From: an uncultured Christensenella sp.
GTDB lineage: Bacteria; Bacillota; Clostridia; Christensenellales; DTU072
Reading direction: 5' to 3'
Assembly: GCA_949285605.1 (NCBI GenBank)
Contig: CASDZI010000002.1
Span: forward strand, 1 to 64,000
Length of the DNA: 64,000 nucleotides
In this document: one piece after another, positions 50,542 through 59,876 of the stretch
Layout of the letters: each line of letters starts with the position of its first letter
Position numbering within the stretch: position 1 is the stretch's first letter
Made by a program: the position numbers and the translations under genes
The notes under the pieces: model-generated
Databases searched by the model: none
Told to the model about the DNA's origin: nothing
What the model saw: only the letters and a program-made list of their open reading frames with translations

Positions 50542-51330
50542 TTAACAATATTTTCTCAAGTCGTTCACGCTGTCCAGAACGTAATCGGGTTTGGTGTCGG
50601 ACTTGAAAAGCATTTCCGGAGTGGTCTCCCCCGTCAGTACCAGCACGCTGGTCATTCCGTTGTTGAGCCCGAACTTTATATCGGTGTAAAGACGGTCGCC
50701 CACGAAAGCGCAATCCTTGGGAGACGCCGAACAATGATCGAACACGAATTCCGCCATGGGCGAACAGGGTTTACCTATGACCACGTCGGGACGGTGTCCG
50801 TTGGTGGCGTAGATAAGTTCCATAAACGCTCCTGCGTCGGGCATATCCCCCTTGTCCGACGGACAGACGAGGTCGGGGTGGGTGGCTATGTAAACGCTCC
50901 CCGCCGTAATGAGGTTGGTGGCGTGGAAGAGTTTTTCGTAAGTAAGTTCGGTATCGAACGCAAGAATAACTATATCCGCAGGTTCGCCTATTTCCTTGAC
51001 TTCTATCCCGTAGTCGGCAAATTCCTGTTTCAGACAGTCGGTGCCGAGGACGTAAGCGGATTTGTAAGGATAATGACGGTTTATGTACTGGGCGGTAGCC
51101 ATTCCGCTGGTCACTATCTGCTCCATGGCGGCGTCGTAGCCCATTCTGTGTATTTTTTCGAGGTAATCGTATTTGGATCGGGAGGAATTGTTGGTGACGA
51201 AGCAGACCTGTCTGCCGCTGTCGGTCAGTATTTTCAAAGTTTCCATCGCTCCGTCTAAAGGCACGTCGCCCATATTGAGAGTTCCGTCCATATCGAACAA
51301 AAATACTTTTACGTCTCTTAGATCAACCAT
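50542..51330 (-). CDS. HAD-IIA family phosphatase (NagD-like)
   Basis: A 262-residue cytoplasmic phosphatase with the nucleophile loop FLFDMDGTLNMG, motif II TNNSSRSKYDY, the lysine motif GKPCSPMAEFVF and motif IV VGDRLYTDIKFG, giving the HAD-IIA arrangement with a capping domain in the middle. Related enzymes act on nucleotides, phosphoglycolate or glycerol 3-phosphate; the substrate is open. It overlaps the preceding unknown gene by eight bases. Confidence 0.88.
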   Translation of the reverse strand: MVDLRDVKVFLFDMDGTLNMGDVPLDGAMETLKILTDSGRQVCFVTNNSSRSKYDYLEKIHRMGYDAAMEQIVTSGMATAQYINRHYPYKSAYVLGTDCLKQEFADYGIEVKEIGEPADIVILAFDTELTYEKLFHATNLITAGSVYIATHPDLVCPSDKGDMPDAGAFMELIYATNGHRPDVVIGKPCSPMAEFVFDHCSASPKDCAFVGDRLYTDIKFGLNNGMTSVLVLTGETTPEMLFKSDTKPDYVLDSVNDLRKYC

Positions 51331-52285
51331 ATCCTATTATTCCTTCGGGGATCCCCCTGTTGTATATTTCCGCAAAAAGCGGATTATCTGCGTTTACCGC
51401 CTCCGAAAAGGCCTTCGTTATTTCCTTTTTAGCCGCTCCGCCGAAACGGAAACCCACCTTGGCAAAAATATTTTTCAGCTCCTCTCTCGTCAGCAAAAGA
51501 TCCTTTTCGCCGTAACGGGGACGGGCGTCGGTAACGACTTCGGGAACAAGTTTTTCCGCAGGTATAAGCATATCACGAAAATTCCATTTTGTAAACAAAA
51601 TAAGCAATCTATGGAAATAATATGCCGCATTCAGGTAGTTTTCCGTACCGCCGCCCAGCCGCCTTGCGGTTTCGGAGACGGTAAAAGAGGCAACGGAGCG
51701 ATCTTTCAATCTTTCCGCCGTCAATGCAACCAATCGCAGACAACTGCGGACGTACTCCTCTCTGTCTTCGTTCCCGAAAAGGACCTTCTTGGTGCCGAGC
51801 AACAACCCTTCCAACGCTTTGTCTTTGAAAATCCCCCCTTTATCCTTGTAGTAAACGGCAAGAGCTTCGGTAAAAATCGCCGCAACGCAGGCAAAACAAT
51901 TCAAAGCGGCTTTTTCCGACGACGGACGGAATATCGACGTGTCTATGAAACAGAATTCCGCAAAGACGCCGTTATACGGCATAAAGAGTTCCGGGAAAAC
52001 AAAATCCGGGAAAAAAGCGTATCGTCCTTTTGCCAGTCTTTTTGCCGCAAAACAGGCTTTTTCTCCCCCCAAAGCCACGGTAAAACCGCTTTTCTTGAAA
52101 TCGCCTTTCCCCGCTTCGAGCAGGTCCGCTTTGTAACCTTCGAGAGTAAGAAGACGGCAAAACTCCTCCCCCTTCTCCCTGTCCTCGTAAAACACGTTCA
52201 CGTTGCCTGCCTGATAAAGCGCAGACAGTACTCTTATCCCCGACGACGTGTCTTCTCCGAAATTAAGGTTGGTTCTCGTTCGCAT
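51323..52285 (-). CDS. Unrecognised protein, possibly a degenerate dehydroquinate-synthase/GldA-like fold (320 aa)
   Basis: I do not recognise this protein with confidence. A stretch GNVNVFYEDREKGEEFCRLL, then VALGGEKACFAAKRLA, then RYAFFPDF resembles the nucleotide-binding half of dehydroquinate synthase and polyol dehydrogenases, where GGGxxxD would be expected. Here the third Gly and the Asp are replaced, and the metal-binding histidines of the C-terminal half are not evident, so activity is doubtful. The frame extends 69 codons upstream, but GAGGTG fixes the ATG at 52285. It overlaps the HAD phosphatase gene by eight bases and is divergent from the AI-2E-type permease gene. Confidence 0.45.
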   Translation of the reverse strand: MRTRTNLNFGEDTSSGIRVLSALYQAGNVNVFYEDREKGEEFCRLLTLEGYKADLLEAGKGDFKKSGFTVALGGEKACFAAKRLAKGRYAFFPDFVFPELFMPYNGVFAEFCFIDTSIFRPSSEKAALNCFACVAAIFTEALAVYYKDKGGIFKDKALEGLLLGTKKVLFGNEDREEYVRSCLRLVALTAERLKDRSVASFTVSETARRLGGGTENYLNAAYYFHRLLILFTKWNFRDMLIPAEKLVPEVVTDARPRYGEKDLLLTREELKNIFAKVGFRFGGAAKKEITKAFSEAVNADNPLFAEIYNRGIPEGIIGYG

Positions 52286-52365
52286 AATCACCTCTTCGAA
52301 TCTCGTTCTTTTCAAGATATTGTAACCCTTTCGAAAAGTTTTAATTCGGGAAATTAACGCTGATT

Positions 52366-52393
52366 TTGACGAATAGTAACCTCCGCTTATAAT
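52366..52393 (+). promoter_or_regulatory. Promoter of the AI-2E family permease gene
   Basis: TTGACG (52366-52371), 16 bases, TATAAT (52388-52393). The ATG at 52425 follows a 24-25 base leader that has no visible ribosome site. Confidence 0.65.
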
Positions 52394-52424
52394 AATTAAA
52401 CAATAATTACCATATACTACGTTT

Positions 52425-53531
52425 ATGAAAAAACCTCTTTCCTTTCCGATAAAACTCCTCTTGGTCGCTTTAGCGGCGTTCGTGGTATTCAATTACGGAT
52501 TTTTCAGGGAAATATTCGGAAAGATAAACGAGGCGATGCAACCGATTTTCATCGGGATAACCCTTGCGCTCATAATGAACGTCCCGGCGGAATTTTTCGA
52601 AAAAAAGCTGTTTGCCAAGCTCAAGAAAGATAAACTTCGCAAGGCGTTGAGTTTAGCTCTGTCGGTCCTGATACTCGCAGGGGTGGCAGCCCTTGTGTTC
52701 GGGCTTGCCGTTCCCGCAGGGGTGGAAAGCGTAAAGGGGATATTTTCTTCGAAAAACGATTCTTCTCCCTTCGATAAACTCGCAAATACAAGCGCTTTTA
52801 TGAATTTTCTCGTAACTCAAGGGAGAGTTCTGTACGAGAATTTCGCCTCGAAAATCTCCGACTATATGCCGCAAATGCTGGATATAGCCAAAAACGTGTT
52901 CAAAATAGCCGCCAATATCCTCCTCGGACTCGGGATAGCGATAATGCTCCTCGCCAACAAGACCGCCCTCAAAAATCAGGCGTCCAAACTCTTCGGATTT
53001 TTGCTTAAAGGTAAAAACACCGAGAAAATCACCGAAATAGCCGATATCGCCGTGTCGAAATTTTCCCGTTACCTCGGCGGACAAGTGCTGGAAGCGGTCA
53101 TACTCGGCTCGGTCTGTTATCTGTGTATGCTGATTTTAAGGCTGCCCTATGCAGCTCTCATCTCCCTCGTCATCGGGTTTTCCAACCTGATACCCATCGT
53201 AGGCGCCTACGTCGGAGGGGGACTGAGCGCATTGCTCGTCTTTTCGGTAAGTCCCGCCAAAGCCGTGGTATTTATTATATTTATTCTTATTCTGCAACAG
53301 GTGGAATCCTTCACCACCTATCCGGTAATAGTGGGAAAATACGTCGGTCTGAACGGTTTCTGGATAATGGTCTCCATCGTCCTGTGGGGCGGTTTGCTGG
53401 GCTTTTGGGGCGTTTTCCTCGGGGTGCCCTTTACGGCGTTTCTTCACGACCTTCTGGGCAGCTTCATCGCTCAGAAAAACAATCTTCCCGCCTTGCCGCC
53501 TTCCCGTTCCGACGAGCCGAAACCCACTTAA
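52425..53531 (+). CDS. AI-2E/PerM family membrane transporter
   Basis: A 368-residue protein with seven to eight membrane segments: paired helices at the N-terminus (FPIKLLLVALAAFVVF, IFIGITLALIMNV), an extracytoplasmic loop around 100-150, then helices ending in the family motif FWGVFLGVPFTAFLHDLL. Members of this family export small molecules, or exchange Na+ for H+; the name AI-2 transporter should not be taken as function. No ribosome site precedes the ATG. Confidence 0.85.
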   Translation: MKKPLSFPIKLLLVALAAFVVFNYGFFREIFGKINEAMQPIFIGITLALIMNVPAEFFEKKLFAKLKKDKLRKALSLALSVLILAGVAALVFGLAVPAGVESVKGIFSSKNDSSPFDKLANTSAFMNFLVTQGRVLYENFASKISDYMPQMLDIAKNVFKIAANILLGLGIAIMLLANKTALKNQASKLFGFLLKGKNTEKITEIADIAVSKFSRYLGGQVLEAVILGSVCYLCMLILRLPYAALISLVIGFSNLIPIVGAYVGGGLSALLVFSVSPAKAVVFIIFILILQQVESFTTYPVIVGKYVGLNGFWIMVSIVLWGGLLGFWGVFLGVPFTAFLHDLLGSFIAQKNNLPALPPSRSDEPKPT

Positions 53532-53616
53532 AAATCCGGTAATGTATTTATGTAATAAAATTATTATATTTGAACCTTTTAATTTATAATAAGGGCGTTG
53601 TCGCCCGAGTAAAAAA

Positions 53617-54015
53617 TCAGCCGCCGCAGAATTTTCTTCCGAACACGGGACAGAGCCTTTTCGCTTCGTCGCAGGCTTTTTTCAATTCGGATACGCCGTA
53701 CGCTTCTCCTTGCCTTATATAGCTTCTGGAAGGGTTGTTTCCGAAAACCATTATTACCCCGTCGCAGGCAAAGCTCAAAGCAAGCCGCACCGCTTCCACG
53801 ACGTCGGGCGCCTCGCTCTTCAGAAGAAAAACCACCCCTTCCTCGCTTTCCGCACTTTTCCCCTTTACCGTTAATTTACGTAAAGGAAAACGCTTCGCTT
53901 CCTCCTCGGTCAGGAAGGCGGCTCCGCTTGAGGCAGAAACTCTCGCGCCTTCTTCTATCTGTCCGACTCCCTCTTCCTTATAAAGTTTCGAAAAAAAGTA
54001 AAAAGGTCTGTTCAA
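53617..54015 (-). CDS. Unrecognised small protein (132 aa)
   Basis: I do not recognise this family. It is a soluble protein with alternating strands and helices (KLTVKGKSAESEEGVVFLLK, VVEAVRLALSFACDGVIMVFG, SELKKACDEAKRLC) and four Cys, two in the C-terminal tail. The frame opens at 54039 with ATG, but that lies inside the terminator of the next gene. AAAGGAG followed six bases later by TTG (54015) is the better start. It is 85 bases from the convergent permease gene. Confidence 0.55.
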   Translation of the reverse strand: MNRPFYFFSKLYKEEGVGQIEEGARVSASSGAAFLTEEEAKRFPLRKLTVKGKSAESEEGVVFLLKSEAPDVVEAVRLALSFACDGVIMVFGNNPSRSYIRQGEAYGVSELKKACDEAKRLCPVFGRKFCGG

Positions 54016-54031
54016 AACCGTCTCCTTTCCA

Positions 54032-54059
54032 TAAAACAAGCCGACCGAAGTCGGCTTGT
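54032..54059 (-). terminator. Terminator of the 615-aa protein gene
   Basis: A perfect 10-bp stem, ACAAGCCGAC (54036-54045) with GTCGGCTTGT (54050-54059), and a four-base loop, followed on the minus strand by four T. It overlaps the apparent first codons of the next ORF, which supports the later TTG start there. Confidence 0.75.
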
Positions 54060-54078
54060 ATCGGTTTTTATTATGCGT

Positions 54079-55926
54079 TTAAGCGTTTGTATCGTATATT
54101 ATCGTCGCGAACCCTTTTTCCGGTAAAGTTGCGCCGTTTTCGGCATAAGCGTAGCCGTATTGATTTGCGCTCAAGATAAGTCCGCCGTCCCCCGTTTCGT
54201 AAATTGCGGTCTTGACCGTGCCGCCCGCAAAATTCACGCTGCCGCTTCCGATGTTGAAGAGCGGTATGAGATAACAACCCGTTTCTTCGTTATAGAAAGC
54301 TCCGTCCTGCGTTTCGTTCACGTTTACCGTCACGGCAGAACCGAAATTAAGCGTATTGTACTGAGAGTACGCATTTACAAATTCGGTAAGGGAATCGAAT
54401 ACGGTTACGCTTATTTCCGCTTCGTCGGGAGAAACCACTCCGTAATTGGGGGTTGCTCCCGTTATAATTTCTCCGGTGGGATCGTAAGTGTAAATTATAG
54501 GCTCGGCAATGAATTCTATAACTCCGCCCAACATTCCGCTTACGTTACTGTTGTAAATAAAAGCCTGCTGCTCTTTCTCCAAAGACGATATGTTGTTAAA
54601 GGTGTCTTCGGAAATTATTCCCTTCCCCGCCAAAGTCGCCGTGGTGGAATTGGTCATAGCCGCAGTTACGGCAGAAGGTATTTCGTTCAGGGTGGTGTCC
54701 GCCGGTATGAGGCTCAACGCTCCGCTTTCCAGTTCGGTTTCGTCGAAAATTTCGTTCAGACCGAGAGTTTTAAGTCTGTCGTTAAGTCCGTTTATCGCCA
54801 CGTCTTTCAATGCGATAAGTATGGGCTCGGACTTCGTCACGCCTGCTTCGGGATTGTCGGCTTCATAAATATCGATTATTTCCCCTATCTTGGTATTTTG
54901 GACGATTTCGGTAACTTTCGCACTTCCGAGTTCGTTAACCAAAAGGTCTTCCGTCCCGAAAAGCTCCGCTTTGCCTGCGGCTATTTCTTCCTCGGTGGGC
55001 AGACGCATTTTACGCAAGACTACCGCGCTGTCCTTGGTAATGTTAACCACGTCTTTTACGTAAAGAGCGTTTATAGTTTCGTTGATGCCCTTCAAAGGAT
55101 AGGTATTGGTTACGGTCTCTCCGTCGATAACTTCGGTGATTTCCTTGGTTTTGTAAATCGGATTGCCGTATTCGTCGAGTTTTATTTCTCCGTTTTCGTC
55201 AAGTTCGTACTGCGACTCTATGGAACTGTATTTCAACGCCTTCAAAGTCATATTGGCGTCGTCCTCTATCGTCATAAGTTCGCAAAGGAACATACTCTTT
55301 ATCGTGGTGTCGGTGCTCGCCGCCCCTATATCCTTTATCGCTACGTTTTTGAGTTCCTGCAATACGGCGTTGCTTTCTTCGGTAATTTCGATAACTTCTC
55401 CCAAAGTATAACTTTCAAAATCCGAAAAAGCCGTGGCAAGCGGACTCGCCAGAAATTCGGCGTCGGAAAAGATCGGCATATCGGGAAACTCTATCCCGAA
55501 CTTGTCTTTGGCGTTGTTTATGGTGAGGTTGTTGCTGACGGTCTCTCCGAGTTTGTCGAGGGTGGAAGTCTTTATGATCGAGGCGTCCACTCCGATAACT
55601 TCTTCCACGGTATCGCTGATCAGGCTGACGCCTATCAGTTTTTCCAAATCGCCGATTTCCTTACTTGACATATCGGACACTGCGGCAAGGATCTCTCTGC
55701 CCCACTCCATAACGCTCATCGCCTTGACGGAATCGTCGAAGGCAAGTTCCGTCGAAGTGTTTTTCTCTATCTGATCGCTGATGGTGCCCACCATTCCTTC
55801 CTTCGTCAGAACGATGTATCCGCCGAGGGCGATCCCTCCCAGAGTAAGCACTACGCCGAGCAAGATACACAGGATGACAAGTAACGCCTTCCCCACGCAT
55901 CCGCCGGCAAATCCGGTAAATTTCAT
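54079..55926 (-). CDS. Large membrane-anchored protein with internal repeats, function unknown (615 aa)
   Basis: One N-terminal membrane helix (ALLVILCILLGVVLTLGGIALGGY, residues about 13-36) is followed by a long acidic, mostly helical extracellular part. A motif of the form L-x-x-L-K-x-x-x-I-x-x-I recurs: NAVLQELKNVAIKDIG, NMTLKALKYSSIES, PILIALKDVAINGL. The motif TSTLDKLGETVSNN is close to it. The last 120 residues are beta-rich. I know no named domain for it. AGGAGGAG precedes the ATG. It follows a CvpA-like gene after 35 bases in the same unit, so a role at the envelope is likely. Confidence 0.6.
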   Translation of the reverse strand: MKFTGFAGGCVGKALLVILCILLGVVLTLGGIALGGYIVLTKEGMVGTISDQIEKNTSTELAFDDSVKAMSVMEWGREILAAVSDMSSKEIGDLEKLIGVSLISDTVEEVIGVDASIIKTSTLDKLGETVSNNLTINNAKDKFGIEFPDMPIFSDAEFLASPLATAFSDFESYTLGEVIEITEESNAVLQELKNVAIKDIGAASTDTTIKSMFLCELMTIEDDANMTLKALKYSSIESQYELDENGEIKLDEYGNPIYKTKEITEVIDGETVTNTYPLKGINETINALYVKDVVNITKDSAVVLRKMRLPTEEEIAAGKAELFGTEDLLVNELGSAKVTEIVQNTKIGEIIDIYEADNPEAGVTKSEPILIALKDVAINGLNDRLKTLGLNEIFDETELESGALSLIPADTTLNEIPSAVTAAMTNSTTATLAGKGIISEDTFNNISSLEKEQQAFIYNSNVSGMLGGVIEFIAEPIIYTYDPTGEIITGATPNYGVVSPDEAEISVTVFDSLTEFVNAYSQYNTLNFGSAVTVNVNETQDGAFYNEETGCYLIPLFNIGSGSVNFAGGTVKTAIYETGDGGLILSANQYGYAYAENGATLPEKGFATIIYDTNA

Positions 55927-55961
55927 ATTCTCCTCCTGAATACTCTTAAATTATTACACCG

Positions 55962-56765
55962 CTATACTGCGGTAGCGGCGATTATTCTGTCGATGACTTC
56001 CTTGATATTGAAACTTTCGGTCAGGAATTTATAAATGTAATTGTTTTCGAACAATATCTTGGTAAGGGTGCTGTCTTCGATGAGGTTGTTGACGGGGATT
56101 ATCCATTCGTAAGTTCCCAGCAAACGGATCACGGCAAGGCTGCCCCAGATTATGACCGCCGCAATGACGAGCCCGAGGATAGCCCCTATCAGTTTGTTGA
56201 CGAAATGCCCGAAATAGGTAGCCGTCACGAATTTCTTGATCAGCATCATGAGAAGCTTGACTATTATCGCAAAAATAATGAGCAACGCCACGAACACTAT
56301 TGCCATAACGATATAGCCTACCAGCGTGGAACTCAATACCGTTATGAACGGCACTCCGTTTTCGGCGTCCACCTTATCGGCTATGACCTTTTCGATGACT
56401 CCGCTGAACATAGAATAATTCGTTCCCTGAAGAAGATCCGCAAAAGGATGCGCCACGCCGTCGGCTATGTAACCGAGTTCGTTGGCTTCGCCGTCGCCGT
56501 CGATGTCGTAATACTGTATGACCACGTCGCCGTTGGGAATGGATTCGGAAAGAGGTTGATCTAAAGCCTGGGTGAGACGTTCGTCGAGAGTGGTCTTATC
56601 CACCACGAATCCGGTAACGGTAGAAAGAAGCACCACGGTCAAAATAATGGCGAGCAACGACGAAACCAATCCGAAGATCAGCTTATACATCCCTCTCCAG
56701 ATGCCGAATATCAGCAGCAGAACCGTCAATACCACGACGATTATATCCAAAATGATTCCCGACAC
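55962..56765 (-). CDS. CvpA-like membrane protein
   Basis: The 267-residue protein has an N-terminal pair of membrane helices joined by FGIWRGMYKLIFGL, the typical CvpA signature, a loop of about 90 residues (DERLTQALDQPLSESIPNGD and onward) outside the membrane, and two further helices (VGYIVMAIVFVALLIIFAII; LIGAILGLVIAAVIIWGSLA). CvpA proteins are linked to envelope homeostasis and colicin export in enterobacteria; the role in Clostridia is unknown. A GTG at 56765 directly follows GGAGGGAGG and is preferred to the in-frame GTG six codons earlier. Confidence 0.75.
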   Translation of the reverse strand: MSGIILDIIVVVLTVLLLIFGIWRGMYKLIFGLVSSLLAIILTVVLLSTVTGFVVDKTTLDERLTQALDQPLSESIPNGDVVIQYYDIDGDGEANELGYIADGVAHPFADLLQGTNYSMFSGVIEKVIADKVDAENGVPFITVLSSTLVGYIVMAIVFVALLIIFAIIVKLLMMLIKKFVTATYFGHFVNKLIGAILGLVIAAVIIWGSLAVIRLLGTYEWIIPVNNLIEDSTLTKILFENNYIYKFLTESFNIKEVIDRIIAATAV

Positions 56766-56810
56766 GAGTCCTCCCTCCGGCACTTACAGCCTAAATAAAT
56801 GTATGAAATA

Positions 56811-56839
56811 ATTATACTTAATAAGCATAGTTAAGTCAA
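56811..56839 (-). promoter_or_regulatory. Promoter of the CvpA-like operon
   Basis: On the minus strand TTGACT (56839-56834), 17 bases, TATAAT (56816-56811), about 45 bases before the GTG start. Confidence 0.75.
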
Positions 56840-56904
56840 GAGGTACCGAGGCAATTTTACTTTGCGGGAATATTTGTTAATTTTTTGGTCAAAACTTAAG
56901 CATT

Positions 56905-57405
56905 ATGAAAACGTATTTCCGAAACAAACCGGTAATAATCTGTATCGGGACGCCCCAAGTATGCGGAGACAGTCTCGGTCCGAGGGTGGGGGACCTCCTC
57001 GTGGAAAAATATAACGTGGACGCCTACGTTTACGGCAGAAGCGCCCACCCCGTCAACGGAGTCAATTTCAACCGTTACGTCGAACACGTCAAAACGCATC
57101 ATCCGCACAGTCTGATAATCGCCGTGGACGCCTGTCTCGGCGAAAAAAAGGACGTGGGCAGGATAAAATATACCGTCAAAGGCTTACGGGCAGGCGCCGC
57201 TCTCAACAAAGATCTCGCCTCCGTCGGAGACATCGGTATCCTCGGAGTGATAGCGGAAAAAAGCGGCAACAACCTCCTTTCTCTTATGAATGCCGACGAA
57301 CGGACCGTTTCCCTGACCGCCGAAAAAGCCGCCGAAAAAATTTTCGCCGTCCTCTCGTCTTTAAGATTAAATTATATTTCCCGTTCTACCATAATAAGAG
57401 CGTAA
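56905..57405 (+). CDS. yyaC: YyaC-type spore protein (DUF1256, GPR-protease-like)
   Basis: A 166-residue protein with ICIGTPQVCGDSLGPRVGDLL, then AHPVNGVNF, then IAVDACLG and VGDIGILGV: the pattern of YyaC, a spore-associated relative of the germination protease GPR and of hydrogenase-maturation proteases. Most members contain Asp residues at the two metal positions, visible here in GDSLGP and VDACLG. The ribosome site is weak or absent, and no housekeeping promoter stands out, which would fit a sporulation sigma factor. It supports the spore-forming ancestry inferred from the sipL-like gene. Confidence 0.85.
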   Translation: MKTYFRNKPVIICIGTPQVCGDSLGPRVGDLLVEKYNVDAYVYGRSAHPVNGVNFNRYVEHVKTHHPHSLIIAVDACLGEKKDVGRIKYTVKGLRAGAALNKDLASVGDIGILGVIAEKSGNNLLSLMNADERTVSLTAEKAAEKIFAVLSSLRLNYISRSTIIRA

Positions 57406-57536
57406 CGCTTGCTTTGCGGCAATTTTTTCGTCGGTTTTCTTTCCGAAACAAACGTTTTTACGACGCTACAGACGGTTTGGCTGCGTTCGTTTCTTTTACG
57501 GAAGCAGACGAAAAAACACAAAAAAAGCGGATTTCG

Positions 57537-57565
57537 TTGCATATTATCGGACTCCGTGCTATAAT
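57537..57565 (+). promoter_or_regulatory. ftsH promoter
   Basis: TTGCAT (57537-57542), 17 bases, TATAAT (57560-57565), 39 bases before the ftsH ATG. The 130 bases before it (57406-57536) hold nothing I can identify. Confidence 0.7.
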
Positions 57566-57604
57566 ATGGCAATACCGATATAATTTTTAAGCGTTGAGGA
57601 AAAA

Positions 57605-59809
57605 ATGCCCGAAAACAAACAAAGCAATAAAAAATCGTTGATTTTCATTCTGATAGCGATAGTCATTATCATAGTGGTGGCGATCATTCTGATGCAGAGT
57701 CTCGGCTCCAAGGTCCCCACTTTATCTTATTCGGATTTTCTTTATTATCTTTACGAAGGACGGGTAACGGGCGTCATAATGACCGACAGTTACACCGCGA
57801 GAGTGCTTCTCTCCGCTCTTCCGCAGAATAGCGAAGTTCCCGAAGGCGTCCTTATGGGAAAGGGTTATACTTTGGAACAGTTCGTTCAAAGTAACAAAAA
57901 CAGCGATTTTTACGTCGTAGTCGATTCCCGCAACACCATAAGCGACACCATAATGGAAGTTTGCGAAACGAACGGCTACACCGTGCCGTACATCGATTTG
58001 AACGATCCCAACAGCGGCACCAGCTGGTCCACGATAATTTCCATAATGAGTTTCGTGCTTATAGCAGGGCTCGCCATACTGATGTTCTTCTCGTTAAGAG
58101 GCGGCAAAGGCGGCAACAACGCCCTCAATTTCGGCAAGACCAAGGCCCGTATCGCCAACAACGTCAAAGTCAAATTCACCGACGTTGCCGGAGCGGAAGA
58201 GGAAAAGGAAGAACTGCGTGAAATCGTGGAATTTCTTAAATCCCCCAAGAAATTTATTAACCTCGGCGCGAAAATTCCCAGAGGCGTGCTCCTCGTAGGT
58301 CCTCCGGGAACGGGTAAAACCTTGTTTGCGAAAGCCGTGGCAGGCGAAGCCAACGTGCCTTTCTTCTCCATATCCGGTTCGGATTTCGTGGAAATGTTCG
58401 TGGGCGTGGGCGCAAGCAGAGTAAGAGACCTGTTCGCCCAGGCTAAGAAGAATATGCCCTGTATCGTATTTATCGACGAAATAGACGCCGTGGGGCGTCA
58501 GAGAGGAGCAGGTCTCGGCGGCGGGAACGACGAAAGAGAACAGACCCTCAACCAGTTACTGGTGCAGATGGACGGTTTCGACACCAACGACGGCATAATC
58601 ATTATGGCCGCCACCAATAGAGCCGACATTCTCGATCCGGCGCTTTTACGTCCCGGTCGTTTCGACAGGCAGATTTACGTCAACTCTCCCGACGTCAAGG
58701 GAAGGGAAGCCATCTTCAAGGTGCACGCCCGTAACAAACCCGTCTCCCCCGAAGTGGATTTCAAATCCCTCGCCCGTCTTACCAGCGGTTTTTCGGGAGC
58801 GGATATAGCCAACCTTCTCAACGAAGCGGCGATCCTCGCCGCCCGTAACAACCGTCAGACCATACTGATGGTGGATATACTCGAAGGTATCAACAAGGTC
58901 ATCGCAGGCCCTCAGAAGAAGAGCCGCATAATCACCGAAAGCGACAAGCGTATAACCGCCTACCACGAAGCCGGTCACGCCATAGTGGGTCGTCTTATGA
59001 AACACTGCGACGCCGTGCAGGAAGTCAGCATCATTCCCAGAGGAATGGCGGCAGGCTACACTCTGAGCCGTCCCAAAAACGACAACAGTCACATAACTAA
59101 GAACAAATTGAACGACGAAATAACCATGATGCTCGGGGGCAGAGCCAGCGAGGAACTGGTCATTCAGGACATTTCCACCGGCGCCAGCAACGATATAAAG
59201 AGAGCTACCGAATTAGCCCGCAGAATGGTCTGCGAATGGGGTATGAGCGAACGTCTCCCCAACGTCTTCTTCGGGGGCGAACACGAAGTGTTCATAGGAC
59301 GTGACTACCAGACCCAGACCACCTACAGCGACGACGTGGCGGCTATCATTGACGAAGAGATCAAAAAGATAATAGACACCAACTACGCCCGAGCCAAAGA
59401 GTGCCTTGCTTACCACAGAGAAGTTATGGACAATATGGTAAAACTCCTGTTCGAAAGAGAAACCATCTACGGCGACGAAGTGGATATGCTTATGGAAGGG
59501 AAATCCTTGGAAGAGATCAACGCTTATATCGACGAAAAACTGGCGAAACAGAAAAAAGAAAGCGAAAAACCCGCTCCGATAATCACTCCCGTTTTCGTCC
59601 CGGCGTCCACCATAATCCTGCCCGGATCGGACGATAAAAAGGCCGACGGGGATGACAAGCCCGAAGAAAAAACCGCCCCCGAGGACAAAAATACCGAGGC
59701 GGCGCCGACGGAAAACGAAAAAGCGGACGACGAACCTGCCGAAAAACGGGACGACGTCCCCGACGAAAGAAAGGACAACTCCGAAAACGGGAATAAGGAC
59801 GAGGAATAG
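57605..59809 (+). CDS. ftsH: ATP-dependent zinc metalloprotease FtsH
   Basis: FtsH degrades damaged membrane and some cytosolic proteins as a membrane-bound hexamer. The 734-residue protein has two membrane helices (about 10-32 and 138-160) around a small extracellular domain. The AAA module follows with Walker A GPPGTGKT (232-239), Walker [12 protein letters not shown], and the second region of homology with an arginine finger (RPGRFDR). The zinc protease has HEAGH (454-458). The last 90 residues are an unusual, highly charged Lys/Glu/Asp/Pro tail that is probably disordered. GAGG precedes the ATG. It forms a single-gene unit. Confidence 0.97.
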   Translation: MPENKQSNKKSLIFILIAIVIIIVVAIILMQSLGSKVPTLSYSDFLYYLYEGRVTGVIMTDSYTARVLLSALPQNSEVPEGVLMGKGYTLEQFVQSNKNSDFYVVVDSRNTISDTIMEVCETNGYTVPYIDLNDPNSGTSWSTIISIMSFVLIAGLAILMFFSLRGGKGGNNALNFGKTKARIANNVKVKFTDVAGAEEEKEELREIVEFLKSPKKFINLGAKIPRGVLLVGPPGTGKTLFAKAVAGEANVPFFSISGSDFVEMFVGVGASRVRDLFAQAKKNMPCIVFIDEIDAVGRQRGAGLGGGNDEREQTLNQLLVQMDGFDTNDGIIIMAATNRADILDPALLRPGRFDRQIYVNSPDVKGREAIFKVHARNKPVSPEVDFKSLARLTSGFSGADIANLLNEAAILAARNNRQTILMVDILEGINKVIAGPQKKSRIITESDKRITAYHEAGHAIVGRLMKHCDAVQEVSIIPRGMAAGYTLSRPKNDNSHITKNKLNDEITMMLGGRASEELVIQDISTGASNDIKRATELARRMVCEWGMSERLPNVFFGGEHEVFIGRDYQTQTTYSDDVAAIIDEEIKKIIDTNYARAKECLAYHREVMDNMVKLLFERETIYGDEVDMLMEGKSLEEINAYIDEKLAKQKKESEKPAPIITPVFVPASTIILPGSDDKKADGDDKPEEKTAPEDKNTEAAPTENEKADDEPAEKRDDVPDERKDNSENGNKDEE

Positions 59810-59829
59810 TCTTTCACCTTTTGCGTAAT

Positions 59830-59860
59830 AAAAAAAGCGACGGACGCTCCGCCGCTTTTT
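59830..59860. terminator. Bidirectional terminator between ftsH and purL
   Basis: AAGCGACGGA (59835-59844), three-base loop, TCCGCCGCTT (59848-59857) with one mismatch, and A- and T-runs on the two sides. Confidence 0.75.
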
Positions 59861-59876
59861 ATTTTTGTTTTCTTGC

